A stretch of 42,009 nt of DNA from Actinomycetota bacterium (GCA_016870325.1 VGBV01000008.1:1-42009), one strand, 5' to 3'. Shown: positions 9,654 to 17,946, numbered from the stretch's first letter. The notes: generated by a model from the letters alone, not told the origin. Translations and numbers: made by a program.

Positions 9654-10429
9654 GCGCCGAACGCCTCGGCGACGGCGGCGAGCTGCGCGGGCGAGCCGAG
9701 CAGCGCCCTCTGCAGCTCCTCCTCCAGCGCCAGACCCGGGGCTGCGTCCGCGCGCGAGGCCTCGTTCAGCAGCCGCTTCGCCGAGCGGATCGCCTCCGGG
9801 GACCTGGCGGCGATCTGCGCCGCCAGCTCCATCGCCTCCGCTCGCGGGTCATCGCTGACCCTGGTGACCAGGCCCAGCGCCAGCGCCTCCTCGGCCTCGA
9901 GCACGCGGCCGGTGTAGGTGAGCTCGCGGGCGACGTCGTCGCGGACCAGGCCGGGAAGGGTCTGGCTCAGGCCCATGTCCGGAATCAGGCCGTAGCGGAC
10001 CTCCATCACCGACATCCGCGTCCCCGGCGCCGCGATGCGGACGTCGGCCGCGAGCGCCAGCTGCAGGCCGCCGCCGAGCGCGTTGCCGTGCAGGGCGGCG
10101 ATCACCGGCACCGGCAGCGAGCGCCAGCCGTGGGCGGAGCGCTGGGCGAAGTTCTCGGGCTCGCCGTCGCGGCGGGCGAAGCCGGCCTCGCCGTCACCGC
10201 CCTCGGTCATGAACGCCTTGAAGTCGAGCCCCGCGCAGAAGCTGGGGCCTTCCCCGGAGAGGACCGCGACGCGCGCCTCATCGTCGGCCCCGACCTCGTC
10301 GATCGCGGCGTTCAGCGCCCCGAACATCGCCCAGTCGAGCCCGTTGTGCTTGCCGGCGCGGGTCAGGCGGACGTCGGCGACGCCGTCGGAGACCTCGACG
10401 CTGACGCGCTCCGGGTCGGGCGAGGGCAC
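9641..10429 (-). CDS. Crotonase (enoyl-CoA hydratase/isomerase) family protein
   Basis: A 262-residue crotonase-fold protein. The first oxyanion-hole segment is FCAGLDFKAF and the second is HGNALGGGLQLALAADVRIA. In classical hydratases GGGCEL carries the first catalytic Glu; here that position is Gln (GGGLQL), while the second Glu appears kept in MEVRYGLIPD. Loss of one acid is common in crotonases with other chemistries (isomerases, hydrolases), so true hydratase activity is uncertain. The start GTG overlaps the TAG stop of the upstream secreted hydrolase by one base (TAGTG), so translation is coupled and the two are in one operon. Confidence 0.9.
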   Translation of the reverse strand: MPSPDPERVSVEVSDGVADVRLTRAGKHNGLDWAMFGALNAAIDEVGADDEARVAVLSGEGPSFCAGLDFKAFMTEGGDGEAGFARRDGEPENFAQRSAHGWRSLPVPVIAALHGNALGGGLQLALAADVRIAAPGTRMSVMEVRYGLIPDMGLSQTLPGLVRDDVARELTYTGRVLEAEEALALGLVTRVSDDPRAEAMELAAQIAARSPEAIRSAKRLLNEASRADAAPGLALEEELQRALLGSPAQLAAVAEAFGAPAS

Positions 10430-11832
10430 TACCTCTTCTTGCCCCGGCCCTTGCCCTTGCCGGCTGAGAACGCCTCGCGCAGGAAGTCGTCAACCGTCTT
10501 GTAGAAGCGGTTCGACTTCGGCGCCGCGATCAGCGGGTCGAAGTGGGAGTTGATCGGGTCGGCGTTGACGAGGGTGGACTCCTTGCGGGTGGTCCTCGAG
10601 CGCGCGATCAGGTTGCGCGCCCCCTGCAGCACGCGTCCGTCCGTCAGATCAGTCTGGATCGCGTACAGCGGGTCGTCGATCTTGTCGGTGTGCAGCAGGC
10701 GCAAGCCGAGGAAGTTGGCCGCGGAGGTCGGCTTCATCGCGCTCGCCGCGTTGGTGTCGATCGAGAGCCGTATGGGGAAGAACCACTCGACCCCGTTGGC
10801 GGGCTCCTGGCCGAACGTGCGAGCCACGCGAGCGATCGGCGTGACGCCGTCGTCAACCCACGACCTCGGGTCTCCGGAGGCAGCGAGCCAGCCACCGTTG
10901 ACCTGGATCAGAGCCAGGCTCGCCGGCGAGGTGTCGCGGTCGAAGGCGAAGCCGAGCAGGCCCTCGTTTGTGACCGAAAACTGCGGGTTGAACTGCGCCG
11001 GCAGCAGCGGGGACCCCTGCAGCGTGGTCGCCGGCGCGTCCGGCGCCAGCCGGGCGTAGATGCCGCCGACCTCCGCGAAGAGCCCGGTCGCTTCCGGCAC
11101 GCCGAGGTCGAGCAGATCGGCAAACGGGGTGGAGGCGTTCAGTTGGGTGATCTGGTCTTGCGCCTGCTGGAGCGTGTCGGTGGAGTCGAAGCTGCCGAGC
11201 AGGCCGCCGTCGATCGCGACGATGCCAGCGAGGTCCTTGTAGCCGGGGCGGCCGTTGAAGTCCCAGGCCGCGTAGGCGTAGGCGAGCGAGGCGCCCAGCG
11301 AGTGGCCGCCCAAGATCACCTTGCGCGCGCCCTTGCCGCGCGCCCTCTGCACCACGGCGCGGGTGTCGTTGAGCGCAGTGGCCATCCCCCACTGGCGGGC
11401 GTAGGGATGCGAGGCACCTTCGACGAGCTCATAGCCGCCGGGGGTCAGGATTTGGGTCAGGTAGTAGTCGAACATCTCCTGCAGGCTCTTCTCGCCGCGC
11501 AGGGTCTGGGCGAACACGGTCGTGTCCTCGAGCGCGTTGGAGCGGCGGTCGATCGCCCACACCTGCAGGCCTTTGACCTGCTTCACCAGGTACTTGGCCG
11601 CGAGCGTGAAGTCGCCGGAGCTGCCGATCGTGCCGGGGATCAGCACCAGCACGCGCTTGCCGTTCTTGGGGCCGTACTTGTCGACCCAGACCCGGTTGAA
11701 CTCGTCCGGGCCGGGGGCGGCTGGGGTCTGCACGGGGACCCTGGCCCCGCGCGCGGCGGCGGGCCCCGCGAGGCCGAGCGCCAGCGCTCCCACGAGCGCG
11801 AAGGCGATTGCGATCCGGCTGCTGCGTTCCAT
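10429..11832 (-). CDS. Secreted alpha/beta-fold lipase/esterase-like protein
   Basis: A 467-residue protein with a signal peptide (RIAIAFALVGALALGLAGPAAA) and an alpha/beta-hydrolase core: LVLIPGTIGSSGDF forms the oxyanion region and GGHSLGAS the nucleophile elbow. The tail is basic (SAGKGKGRGKKR). The size and the large insertion after the nucleophile recall extracellular lipases, but the substrate is unknown. AGGAGGA lies 7 nt before the ATG. It is first in a two-gene operon with the crotonase, an odd pairing of a secreted and a cytosolic enzyme. The 164 bp upstream to the thioesterase stop contain only an imperfect GC-rich repeat (TTGGCCAGCCGGCCAGCCAA). Confidence 0.85.
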   Translation of the reverse strand: MERSSRIAIAFALVGALALGLAGPAAARGARVPVQTPAAPGPDEFNRVWVDKYGPKNGKRVLVLIPGTIGSSGDFTLAAKYLVKQVKGLQVWAIDRRSNALEDTTVFAQTLRGEKSLQEMFDYYLTQILTPGGYELVEGASHPYARQWGMATALNDTRAVVQRARGKGARKVILGGHSLGASLAYAYAAWDFNGRPGYKDLAGIVAIDGGLLGSFDSTDTLQQAQDQITQLNASTPFADLLDLGVPEATGLFAEVGGIYARLAPDAPATTLQGSPLLPAQFNPQFSVTNEGLLGFAFDRDTSPASLALIQVNGGWLAASGDPRSWVDDGVTPIARVARTFGQEPANGVEWFFPIRLSIDTNAASAMKPTSAANFLGLRLLHTDKIDDPLYAIQTDLTDGRVLQGARNLIARSRTTRKESTLVNADPINSHFDPLIAAPKSNRFYKTVDDFLREAFSAGKGKGRGKKR

Positions 11833-11996
11833 CCCCGACTCCTCCTGGTCCTTTTGCCTGAAGCCTGTTCCCTGCCGAGCGGCAGACTAGCGCCTCGGCG
11901 CCGGTTTGGCCAGCCGGCCAGCCAAGCTCGCTCCATCCGCGCGCGGAGCCGATCCTCGCTCCGTCCGCCCCCGGGCCGCTCTTGCTCACTTCGCCC

Positions 11997-12728
11997 TCAG
12001 GCGCCGGAGAAGGCGGAGGCGTGCACCTCGCCCTTGGTGGAGGTGATCCAGGCCCACGGCCCGTCGCGCAGCAGCACGGCCTGCCCAGGCAGGGCCGGCT
12101 CGCGGTGCTCGACCTCGCCGTCGAAGCCGGCGGGCTCACCCCCGGCGAGGAAGGCCTGCTCGAGCGGCCCCCAGTAGTGCGAGTTGTTGACGTGGCCGGC
12201 GATGTCGAGGTCGGTGGCCCGGAACTCCCACGGCTCGGCGCTCGCCGCGGCGCCCTCGGGCGGGCCGGGATGACGCACCCGCACGTTCGCGTCGCGCCCC
12301 GCGGCGGTCTCGGCGTAGGCCCGCTTGAAGTCGTCGTCGAATCGCTGGGGGCGCCCGCCCTGCGGATCGAGGCAGATCCAGCGGCTGACGGTGTCCACCC
12401 GGGCCCCCTCGCCCTCGATCACGGTCCGGCGCTCGGCCGAGAAGCGGCCGATGCCGCTGCAGAAGGTGCGGAGGCTGAGCCGGTCGTCGTAGTGCGGGAA
12501 CGACTCGACCCTGATCCGCGTCCGCCTCACGATCCAGACCCCGCGGCCCTGGAAGCGGGCGTCCTCCAGGTCCTGACGGGCGATCTCCTGCAACCAGCGC
12601 GCGATCGCGTCGAGGCGCGCGCGGCCGCCGCCGGTGACGTCGGCGACGCCGGGCTGGATCGCCCCCTCGAACACCCGCCCCGACGCCGGCTCGGGCACCA
12701 GCTCCATCATCTCCAGCTCCGCGCTCAC
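11997..12728 (-). CDS. Acyl-ACP thioesterase-like double-hotdog protein
   Basis: A 243-residue protein of the FatA/FatB-like family, two hotdog folds in tandem. N-terminal half: 'DAIARWLQEIARQDLED' and 'GVWIVRRTRIRVESFPHYDD'. C-terminal half: 'ATDLDIAGHVNNSHYWGPLE', matching the D-x-N-x-HVNN-x-Y motif with the catalytic Asn/His. The family releases fatty acids from acyl carrier protein or hydrolyses acyl-CoA, setting chain length. Two desaturases and an acyltransferase occur in the window but none is adjacent. Start GTG 12728 lies 6 nt after CACGCT with no Shine-Dalgarno sequence. Confidence 0.88.
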   Translation of the reverse strand: MSAELEMMELVPEPASGRVFEGAIQPGVADVTGGGRARLDAIARWLQEIARQDLEDARFQGRGVWIVRRTRIRVESFPHYDDRLSLRTFCSGIGRFSAERRTVIEGEGARVDTVSRWICLDPQGGRPQRFDDDFKRAYAETAAGRDANVRVRHPGPPEGAAASAEPWEFRATDLDIAGHVNNSHYWGPLEQAFLAGGEPAGFDGEVEHREPALPGQAVLLRDGPWAWITSTKGEVHASAFSGA

Positions 12729-12962
12729 CGCACAAGCGTGTCACAAGCTCGCAATAACGCCCTGAGCAGGGAAAAATGCGTCCAGCCGCGCGGCCTGATA
12801 GGGTTATTAGCCGTAACCGCCGGGGTCCAGGGACGTCGGCAGAGCAGCAGTGTTTCGCGAGTCAACCGCTTGAACGGCACCTTCGCGAACGCTTCGTCAA
12901 TCGGCGGCGCCCACGAAACCGAAACAGGGGCCGCCTTTCAACCGCGGAGGTCAACCAACGCC
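12729..12962. other. Intergenic region between divergent thioesterase and zinc-ribbon genes
   Basis: These 234 bp hold the thioesterase -10 (CACGCT on the minus strand, 12740-12735) and, on the plus strand, TAGGGT (12798-12803) as a possible -10 for the zinc-ribbon gene. That would leave a 5' leader of about 150 nt containing two copies of TCAACCG. No ORF or strong hairpin is seen. A long leader contrasts with the leaderless genes around it. Confidence 0.4.
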
Positions 12963-13337
12963 ATGCCCGAGGCAATTGCAACCGCCAACGATGTCGCGCC
13001 GCTCGAGGCGCCCCGTTCGCGCAGCTGGCGCTGCTCGGACTGCAACGTCAGCGTCAGCTTCGCCGCCGACCGCGCCCCCCACCAGCCCGACGGCTGGATC
13101 AAGAAGAGCAAGCGGTGGGTCTGTCTGCGCTGCCAGCGCGAGCGCGTGATGGACATGGCCGCCTCCGGCCAGGGGGCCGACGGCTGGGCCTCCCGCCGCG
13201 AGGCGCTGATGGAGTTCGAGCTGCTCCGCACGCCGGACGAGTCGGACGTCGTCATCGCCAAGCGGGCGAACTGCTCGACCGGGCACGTGCGCAAGGCGCG
13301 CAAGTCGCTGGTCGACGCCGGCAAGCTGAAGAAGTAG
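12963..13337 (+). CDS. Small zinc-ribbon / helix-turn-helix protein, unknown role
   Basis: A 124-residue basic protein. C24-S-D-C27 and C54-L-R-C57 form a probable zinc ribbon; the C-terminal 35 residues (DVVIAKRANCSTGHVRKARKSLVDAGKL) read as a helix-turn-helix in which CSTGHVRKARKSL is the recognition helix. No named family is recognised. The most likely role is DNA-binding regulation or a chromatin-type function. The ATG at 12963 has GGAGG 12 nt upstream, a rather long spacing, behind a leader of about 150 nt. It converges on the MFS exporter with only two bases between the stops. Confidence 0.8.
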   Translation: MPEAIATANDVAPLEAPRSRSWRCSDCNVSVSFAADRAPHQPDGWIKKSKRWVCLRCQRERVMDMAASGQGADGWASRREALMEFELLRTPDESDVVIAKRANCSTGHVRKARKSLVDAGKLKK

Positions 13338-13339
13338 AG

Positions 13340-14881
13340 CTACTCGGTGCCGGGGGGCTGGACCAGCCCCCGCGGCATCGTCACCAGCGCGACCACGAAG
13401 GCGATCGCCATCGCGACCGCCATTCCGTAGAACACGATCTCCATCGCCTGGGCGAAGTCGAGCTGGATCGAATCGAAGATCTCCTTCGACTCCTTGCCGG
13501 TCTCGCTGGCGAAGTGGGTGGAGTCCCCCCCGCTCGACTCCGACATCGAGTCGGCGATCGAGTCCGCCTCTGCCTTTGGGATCCCGAACCCGTCCAGCGA
13601 GTCCTCGATGTGACGCTTGTTCTGGTGGATCAGGATCGTCCCCAGCACGGCCATGCCGAGGCTGGAGCCGAAGTTGCGCACCGTCTGGGTGATGCCCGTT
13701 GCCTCGCCGTAGGCGTTGGCCGGAGCCCGGTTGATCGCGTCGGTGTTGGCGGGACTGATGATCAGCCCCATCCCGGCGCCGACCATCACTATCCACTTCC
13801 ACTGGTCGCTCAGGTCGAGGTTGGGTAAGGCCTGCCCCCAAAGGTAGAAGCCGACGGCCGCGAGGATCGCCCCCGGCACGACCGCGAGTCTGGCGCCCCG
13901 CCTGTCGAGGATTCGGCCGCCGATCTGGGTCGCGACGGCGAAGCCGCCGAAGAAGATCATCAGGTATAACCCCGACTCGCTCGATCCATCCCCCAGCCCG
14001 ATCTGCGCGTACATGCTGGCGAAGAAGAACATCGGGATGAAGGGGATCATCGCTATGAACAGGACCGCGTTCTCCGCGCTGAAGCCTCGATCCCTGAAGA
14101 TGTCCAGGTTGATCAGCGGGCTCTCGACCCGGCGCTCGAAGCGCACGAAGGCGCCGAGGAAGGCGAGCCCGGCGACGATCGAGCCCCAGGTGGCCGGGCT
14201 GTCCCAGCCCCAGGTGCTCGCCTGCTGCAGACCCAGCACGGCGAGCGCCATGCCGCCTGTGATTAGCATCGCGCCCCGGTAGTCGATCGGCGCCGGGGCC
14301 TTGCTCTGCGCGGGCTTCGAGATGTAGATCAGGACCAGCGCGGTGATCGCGACGGGGATGTTGACCCAGAAGATCGCGCGCCAGGTCCACTCGCTCAGGT
14401 AGCCGCCGGCTATCGGCCCGACCGCGGTGAGGCCGCCGGCGATGCCGAAGAAGATCCCCATCGCCTGGCCGCGCTTGCGCAGCGGGAAGGCGGCGAGGAT
14501 GATCGCGAGAGCGGCCGGGAACATCAGCGCGGCGCCGGCGCCCTCGAGCACCCGGAAGGTGACGATCCAGGCCTCCGCGAACTGCCCCTCAGGGGTGGCG
14601 CCGCAGAGGGCGGAGCTGACGGCGAACACGACCACCCCGATCACGACCATCGTGCGGTGGCCCATCACGTCGGCGAGGCGGCCGCCGAGCGCGAACAGCG
14701 CCGAGAGCGCCAGCAGGTAGCCGTTGATCACCCACTGCAGCCCGGTCGAAGACAACTCCAGATCGTGCTGCAGCTCCGGCGCCGCGATCGCGACGATCGT
14801 CATGTCGATGAAAGTCATCGCGACCGCGAAGATCATCGCCGCGAGGACGAGTTTGCTAGACCGTTGCTCCCCCACGACCAC
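13340..14881 (-). CDS. MFS multidrug exporter, EmrB/QacA (DHA2) type
   Basis: A 513-residue major facilitator with 14 predicted membrane helices. DHA2 markers are helix 1 (FIDMTIVAIAAPELQHDL), the motif A-like loop GGRLADVMGHRTMVVIG and motif C-like 'GIAGGLTAVGPIAGGYL'. These are proton-driven drug or lipid-linked compound exporters. A non-membrane segment (KRHIEDSLDGFGIPKAEADS onward, rich in Ser/Asp) sits before the last helices, as in several actinobacterial members. Two GTG codons, 14881 and 14875, compete as start; TAGGTT just upstream could be the -10 of a leaderless message. It abuts the zinc-ribbon gene tail to tail. Confidence 0.92.
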   Translation of the reverse strand: MVVGEQRSSKLVLAAMIFAVAMTFIDMTIVAIAAPELQHDLELSSTGLQWVINGYLLALSALFALGGRLADVMGHRTMVVIGVVVFAVSSALCGATPEGQFAEAWIVTFRVLEGAGAALMFPAALAIILAAFPLRKRGQAMGIFFGIAGGLTAVGPIAGGYLSEWTWRAIFWVNIPVAITALVLIYISKPAQSKAPAPIDYRGAMLITGGMALAVLGLQQASTWGWDSPATWGSIVAGLAFLGAFVRFERRVESPLINLDIFRDRGFSAENAVLFIAMIPFIPMFFFASMYAQIGLGDGSSESGLYLMIFFGGFAVATQIGGRILDRRGARLAVVPGAILAAVGFYLWGQALPNLDLSDQWKWIVMVGAGMGLIISPANTDAINRAPANAYGEATGITQTVRNFGSSLGMAVLGTILIHQNKRHIEDSLDGFGIPKAEADSIADSMSESSGGDSTHFASETGKESKEIFDSIQLDFAQAMEIVFYGMAVAMAIAFVVALVTMPRGLVQPPGTE

Positions 14882-14944
14882 CAGAACCTATCAGATCATC
14901 CGGTCACCCCGATCCTCGCCGCTCGCGGTGCGCGAGATGCGGCT

Positions 14945-16216
14945 AGTCTCCCGCCGGTACGGGCCGGGATCCAGTCGCCATCTGCGTCGCCGCGATCGCG
15001 AGCGCCTTCTTCGCCGCCGGCGCGAGCGCAGTTCAGGTCTTTCCCAACCCTTGGCTCGGCGAGCGCTTTCTCAACAGCGCCCATCAGGGCGGCGAGGACG
15101 AGGCGCCCTCGAACACGCTCCACGCCTTCAAATCGGCCGTAAGCGAGGGCGGCGCCGACATGCTGGAGCTGGACGTGCACCTGACCAGCGACGGGCACCT
15201 GGTCGTGATCCACGACGACACCTTCCGCAGCACGGCCTGCACCGACACCCACTGCCCCGGGCCGGACTCGAGCACCGAGCCCACCCGCGCCGGCTCGCAG
15301 ATCCGCGACATGACCCTGGCCGAGGCGCAGGCGCTCGACGCCGCCTATTGGTTCCGCCCCGACACCTACTCCCACGACTACGGCCAGCCCGCCTCGGCCT
15401 ATCCCCTCCGCGGAATCGCCACCGGCCAGAAGCCGACGCCCGCCGGCTACTCCGCCGCCGACTTCCGCATCCCGACGCTGGCCGAGGTGCTCGCCGCCTT
15501 TCCCCCACACGCCGATCAACATCGAGATCAAGATGCCGAAGAGCCAGGACCCGGCGAACCCCTATCCCGACGACTGCGGCACCGCCGACGGCAGCGGCCC
15601 GCGCCAGCTCTGCGATGACCTCGACCTGACCGAGCCCACGACCGCGGCGCTGGCGGCGCTGCTGAACGGGACCGAGAAGCTGCCGACCGCGAAGCAGAAG
15701 CGCAAGCGCAAGCGCTGCGTGGCGAAGAACAAGCGGGCCCGCAGGCACGGCGGCAAGCGGCGCAGGTGCGCCTCGCTCGAGAACCTGGGCCTGCGCGAAG
15801 GAGACGACATCATCGTCGACTCCTTCGCGCAGGCGCCGATGGTCGGCTTCACCGCCCAGGCCCCGCAGGTCCACAGGGCGCCGAGCGTCGACGCGACGCT
15901 GTTCTTCGCGGCCGGGCAGCCGCTCCACCCCGACGGGGTCGCCTTCCAGGTGCCGCCGATCTACGGCGGCCTGCACGCGGCGAAGCTGCTGCTCTCGCCT
16001 TCCTTCGACGTGCAGAGCCAGGGCTACGCCGTCCACGTCTGGACCAACAGCGCCTACGACGAGACCTTCCCGGGCTACGAGGACATTCTCGAGCTGGGCG
16101 CCGACGGGATCATGACCACCAGCCCGCGCAACCTCGATGCCTACCTCTGCCAGGCCGGCGTCCCCCACCCCGACGGCTCCAGCCGCTGCGCGACCAAGAA
16201 GAAGAAGCGCAAGTAG
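14945..16216 (+). pseudogene. Secreted glycerophosphodiester phosphodiesterase, frameshifted
   Basis: Conceptual translation gives a signal-peptide-like stretch (VAICVAAIASAFFAAGASA), GDPD motif AHQGGEDEAPSNTLHAF, then ELDVHLTSDGHLVVIHDD and, in the next frame, TPINIEIKMPKSQDPANPYP and the rest of the barrel to 16216. The frame changes at a run of five C (15502-15506); four C would restore it. No ATG/GTG/TTG lies in frame before the signal peptide after the stop at 14944, so the start is also unclear. GDPD enzymes hydrolyse glycerophosphodiesters to glycerol-3-phosphate and alcohol. A Lys/Arg-rich insert (about 15685-15775) and a KKKKRK tail are unusual. A homopolymer sequencing error would make this one intact gene. 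Confidence 0.8.
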
Positions 16217-16237
16217 GGCCGAGCCGCCGGTGCGGGT

Positions 16238-16259
16238 CTCTCATCGGGCTCTCATCTGA
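16238..16259 (+). promoter_or_regulatory. Tandem 11-bp repeats, OmpR-type response regulator site
   Basis: CTCTCATCGGG (16238-16248) and CTCTCATCTGA (16249-16259) are head-to-tail with an 11-bp period, the arrangement bound by OmpR/PhoB-family dimers. They lie 18 bp before a stub that begins like a response regulator, suggesting a former autoregulated promoter. Confidence 0.5.
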
Positions 16260-16277
16260 TTCGGGAAGCTTCAGGGC

Positions 16278-16337
16278 ATGCGCGTCCTGGTGATCGAGCC
16301 TCGCTGGGTCGGAAGGTCGAGTGCAGGAGTACAATAG
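16278..16337 (+). pseudogene. Stub of a response-regulator gene
   Basis: ATG 16278 opens a 19-residue frame whose first residues, MRVLVIE, are the classic beta-1 strand of receiver domains, after which the sequence diverges (PRWVGRSSAGVQ) and stops at 16337. The acidic pocket and everything after it are gone. With the tandem repeats upstream, this looks like the 5' end of a two-component regulator gene left by a deletion whose right junction lies before the ArsR operator. Seven residues are short, so chance is possible. Confidence 0.4.
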
Positions 16338-16338
16338 C

Positions 16339-16367
16339 ACAACTGTACAGTTGTAGATCGGTACACT
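16339..16367 (+). promoter_or_regulatory. ArsR operator palindrome and -10 box
   Basis: ACAACTGTACAGTTGT (16339-16354) is a perfect 16-bp palindrome, AT-rich against its surroundings. It lies just upstream of TACACT (16362-16367), the likely -10, which is 6 nt before the arsR-family GTG. It covers the -35 region, so repression by its own product is expected. Confidence 0.75.
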
Positions 16368-16373
16368 GATGCC

Positions 16374-16703
16374 GTGACCATCGAGCTGAGCGAGGACAAC
16401 GCCGAGCTGATCGCCCGCCGCTTTCGCGCGCTCTCGGACCCGACTCGCCTGCGGATCATCAACCGCCTGCGCCGCGACGAGGAGGCCTCGGTCGGCGAGT
16501 TGGCGGAGGCGCTCGGGGGCTCACAGCAGAACATCTCCAAGCACCTCTCCGCGCTGCACGCGGAGGGCTTCGTCTCCCGGCGCCAGCAGGGCACGAGCGC
16601 GATCTACAGCATCTCCGACCCGGCGGTGCTGGAGCTGTGCGAGAAGGTCTGCACCGGGATCGAGGCCCAGCTCGAGCAGATCGGCGCCGCGCTCGGCCGC
16701 TGA
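16374..16703 (+). CDS. ArsR-family transcriptional regulator
   Basis: A 109-residue winged-helix regulator. 'RFRALSDPTRLRIINRLRRD' is the family's opening helix pair, 'SVGELAEALGGSQQNISKHL' the helix-turn-helix, and 'AEGFVSRRQQGTSAIYSISD' the wing. The ELCVCDL metal-box cysteines of ArsR/SmtB sensors are absent: the corresponding helix reads ASVGELAEAL. Two cysteines occur only near the C-terminus (LCEKVC), so the signal is uncertain and could be metal, redox or none. GTG 16374 is 6 nt after the -10, so the message is probably leaderless. No target gene is adjacent on the same strand; the palindrome upstream indicates autoregulation. Confidence 0.92.
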   Translation: MTIELSEDNAELIARRFRALSDPTRLRIINRLRRDEEASVGELAEALGGSQQNISKHLSALHAEGFVSRRQQGTSAIYSISDPAVLELCEKVCTGIEAQLEQIGAALGR

Positions 16704-16724
16704 AGCCCGCGCGCGGGCCGGCGC

Positions 16725-17936
16725 TCAGCCGGCTTCCAGCACCTGGGCGGCGGCCCTCTGGCCGCTCCGCAGCGCACCCTCCATCAGCCCGTGCCACTCG
16801 CGCGCGGTGTGCTCTCCCGCGAAGAACAGCGGACCGATCGGGCGCTCCATCTCGTCCTCGCGCAGCGGCTCGGAGAGGCTGCCCGCCGAGTAGGCGCCTC
16901 GGACCCAGGGGTCGTCGTGCCAGGTCGAGAGCAGGGCGTGTGCCGGGTCGGGATCCAGCTCCAGGTCCGAGCGCAGCTCGACCAGCGCCTCGACCCAGCG
17001 CTCGTGCCCGCCGCCGCCCGTCAGGGACTCGATCACCGGCAGCGTCCCCGCGTAGCCGACCGCGAACGGGCTCGGCTCGCCGTCGGCGCCGAGCTGCGTG
17101 TAGCTCCAGAAGTGCCCCGCGACCGAGAGGATCGCGCTCGGCGGCGCCGGCGCGAGCATCTCGACGAACAGCTTCGCGTTGTGGCCGTAGCGGACCGCGG
17201 CGAGCGCCTCGGCGGTCGGCCCGCTCAGGGCCGGCTCGAAGTCGATCTCGCCGAGCACGGATGCCGGGGCCGCGATCACCGCCGTCTCCGCCTCGACCTC
17301 GCCGGCGTCGGTGACGACCGTGACCGCGTCGTCTGACCAGCGCACCGCGCGCACCGGCGAGGACAGGTGCAGCGCGCCGCCGAGATCGGCGGCGAGCGCG
17401 TCGGCGAGCCGCATGTTGCCGCCCTCGAGCGTGTAGTTGTCGAAGTCGCCGAAGGCGGAGGCGCCGCGCTCCAGCACCTGCAGCTCGAGGTCCTCGGCCG
17501 GGTGGCCGGTCGAGATCTGCACACGCGTGCGGATCACCGCCGAGAGCTCCGGGCCCAGCTCCAGGGCGTCGATCGCCTCGGCGACGCTGCCGGGATCGCC
17601 CGGGACCTCGCCGTTGATCAGCTCGAAGGCGCGCTGGAGCTCCTCCGGCGCCACCGCCTCCTCCCCGATCGGGATGCGCCGCCCGTAGGGGGTCCCCTTC
17701 AGCACCAGCGGGATCCCGAAGCGCTCGGCCATGCCCTCCATCACCTCGTAGCCCGGCAGGATGAACTCGGCGCCGCGCTCGACGATCGCGCCGCGGTCGC
17801 CGAAGGGGACCGACCAGACCCGGCCCCCTACCCGGTCGCGGGCCTCGAGCACCGTCACCTCGGCGCCGCCGGCCCGCAGCGCGTCGGCCGCGGCCAACCC
17901 GGCGTAGCCCGCGCCTATGACGACGACCCGCTTCAC
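16725..17936 (-). CDS. Flavin-containing amine oxidase-like protein
   Basis: A 403-residue FAD enzyme of the monoamine oxidase/protoporphyrinogen oxidase class. The dinucleotide-binding motif is VVVIGAGYAGLAAADAL at residues 4-20, followed by VTVLEARDRVGGR; the C-terminal FAD motif is PLFFAGEHTAREWHGLMEGA. It oxidises an amine or related substrate that cannot be identified. The GTG start is 10 nt after the stop of the secreted protein gene at 17947-18681, so the two are probably one transcript. There is no clear Shine-Dalgarno sequence (AGAACTCCCGGC precedes the start), so coupling to the upstream gene is plausible. Confidence 0.9.
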   Translation of the reverse strand: MKRVVVIGAGYAGLAAADALRAGGAEVTVLEARDRVGGRVWSVPFGDRGAIVERGAEFILPGYEVMEGMAERFGIPLVLKGTPYGRRIPIGEEAVAPEELQRAFELINGEVPGDPGSVAEAIDALELGPELSAVIRTRVQISTGHPAEDLELQVLERGASAFGDFDNYTLEGGNMRLADALAADLGGALHLSSPVRAVRWSDDAVTVVTDAGEVEAETAVIAAPASVLGEIDFEPALSGPTAEALAAVRYGHNAKLFVEMLAPAPPSAILSVAGHFWSYTQLGADGEPSPFAVGYAGTLPVIESLTGGGGHERWVEALVELRSDLELDPDPAHALLSTWHDDPWVRGAYSAGSLSEPLREDEMERPIGPLFFAGEHTAREWHGLMEGALRSGQRAAAQVLEAG

Positions 17937-17946
17937 GCCGGGAGTT

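Noticed and set aside
15160-15618. A separate 152-residue gene and a second gene from 15533 on
   Set aside because: Both are halves of one GDPD split by a one-base shift; the first half ends in random Arg/Gln/His-rich residues past 15506.
16631-17336. Plus-strand frames over the amine oxidase gene
   Set aside because: Arg/Ala/Pro-rich shadow frames of the minus-strand FAD gene.
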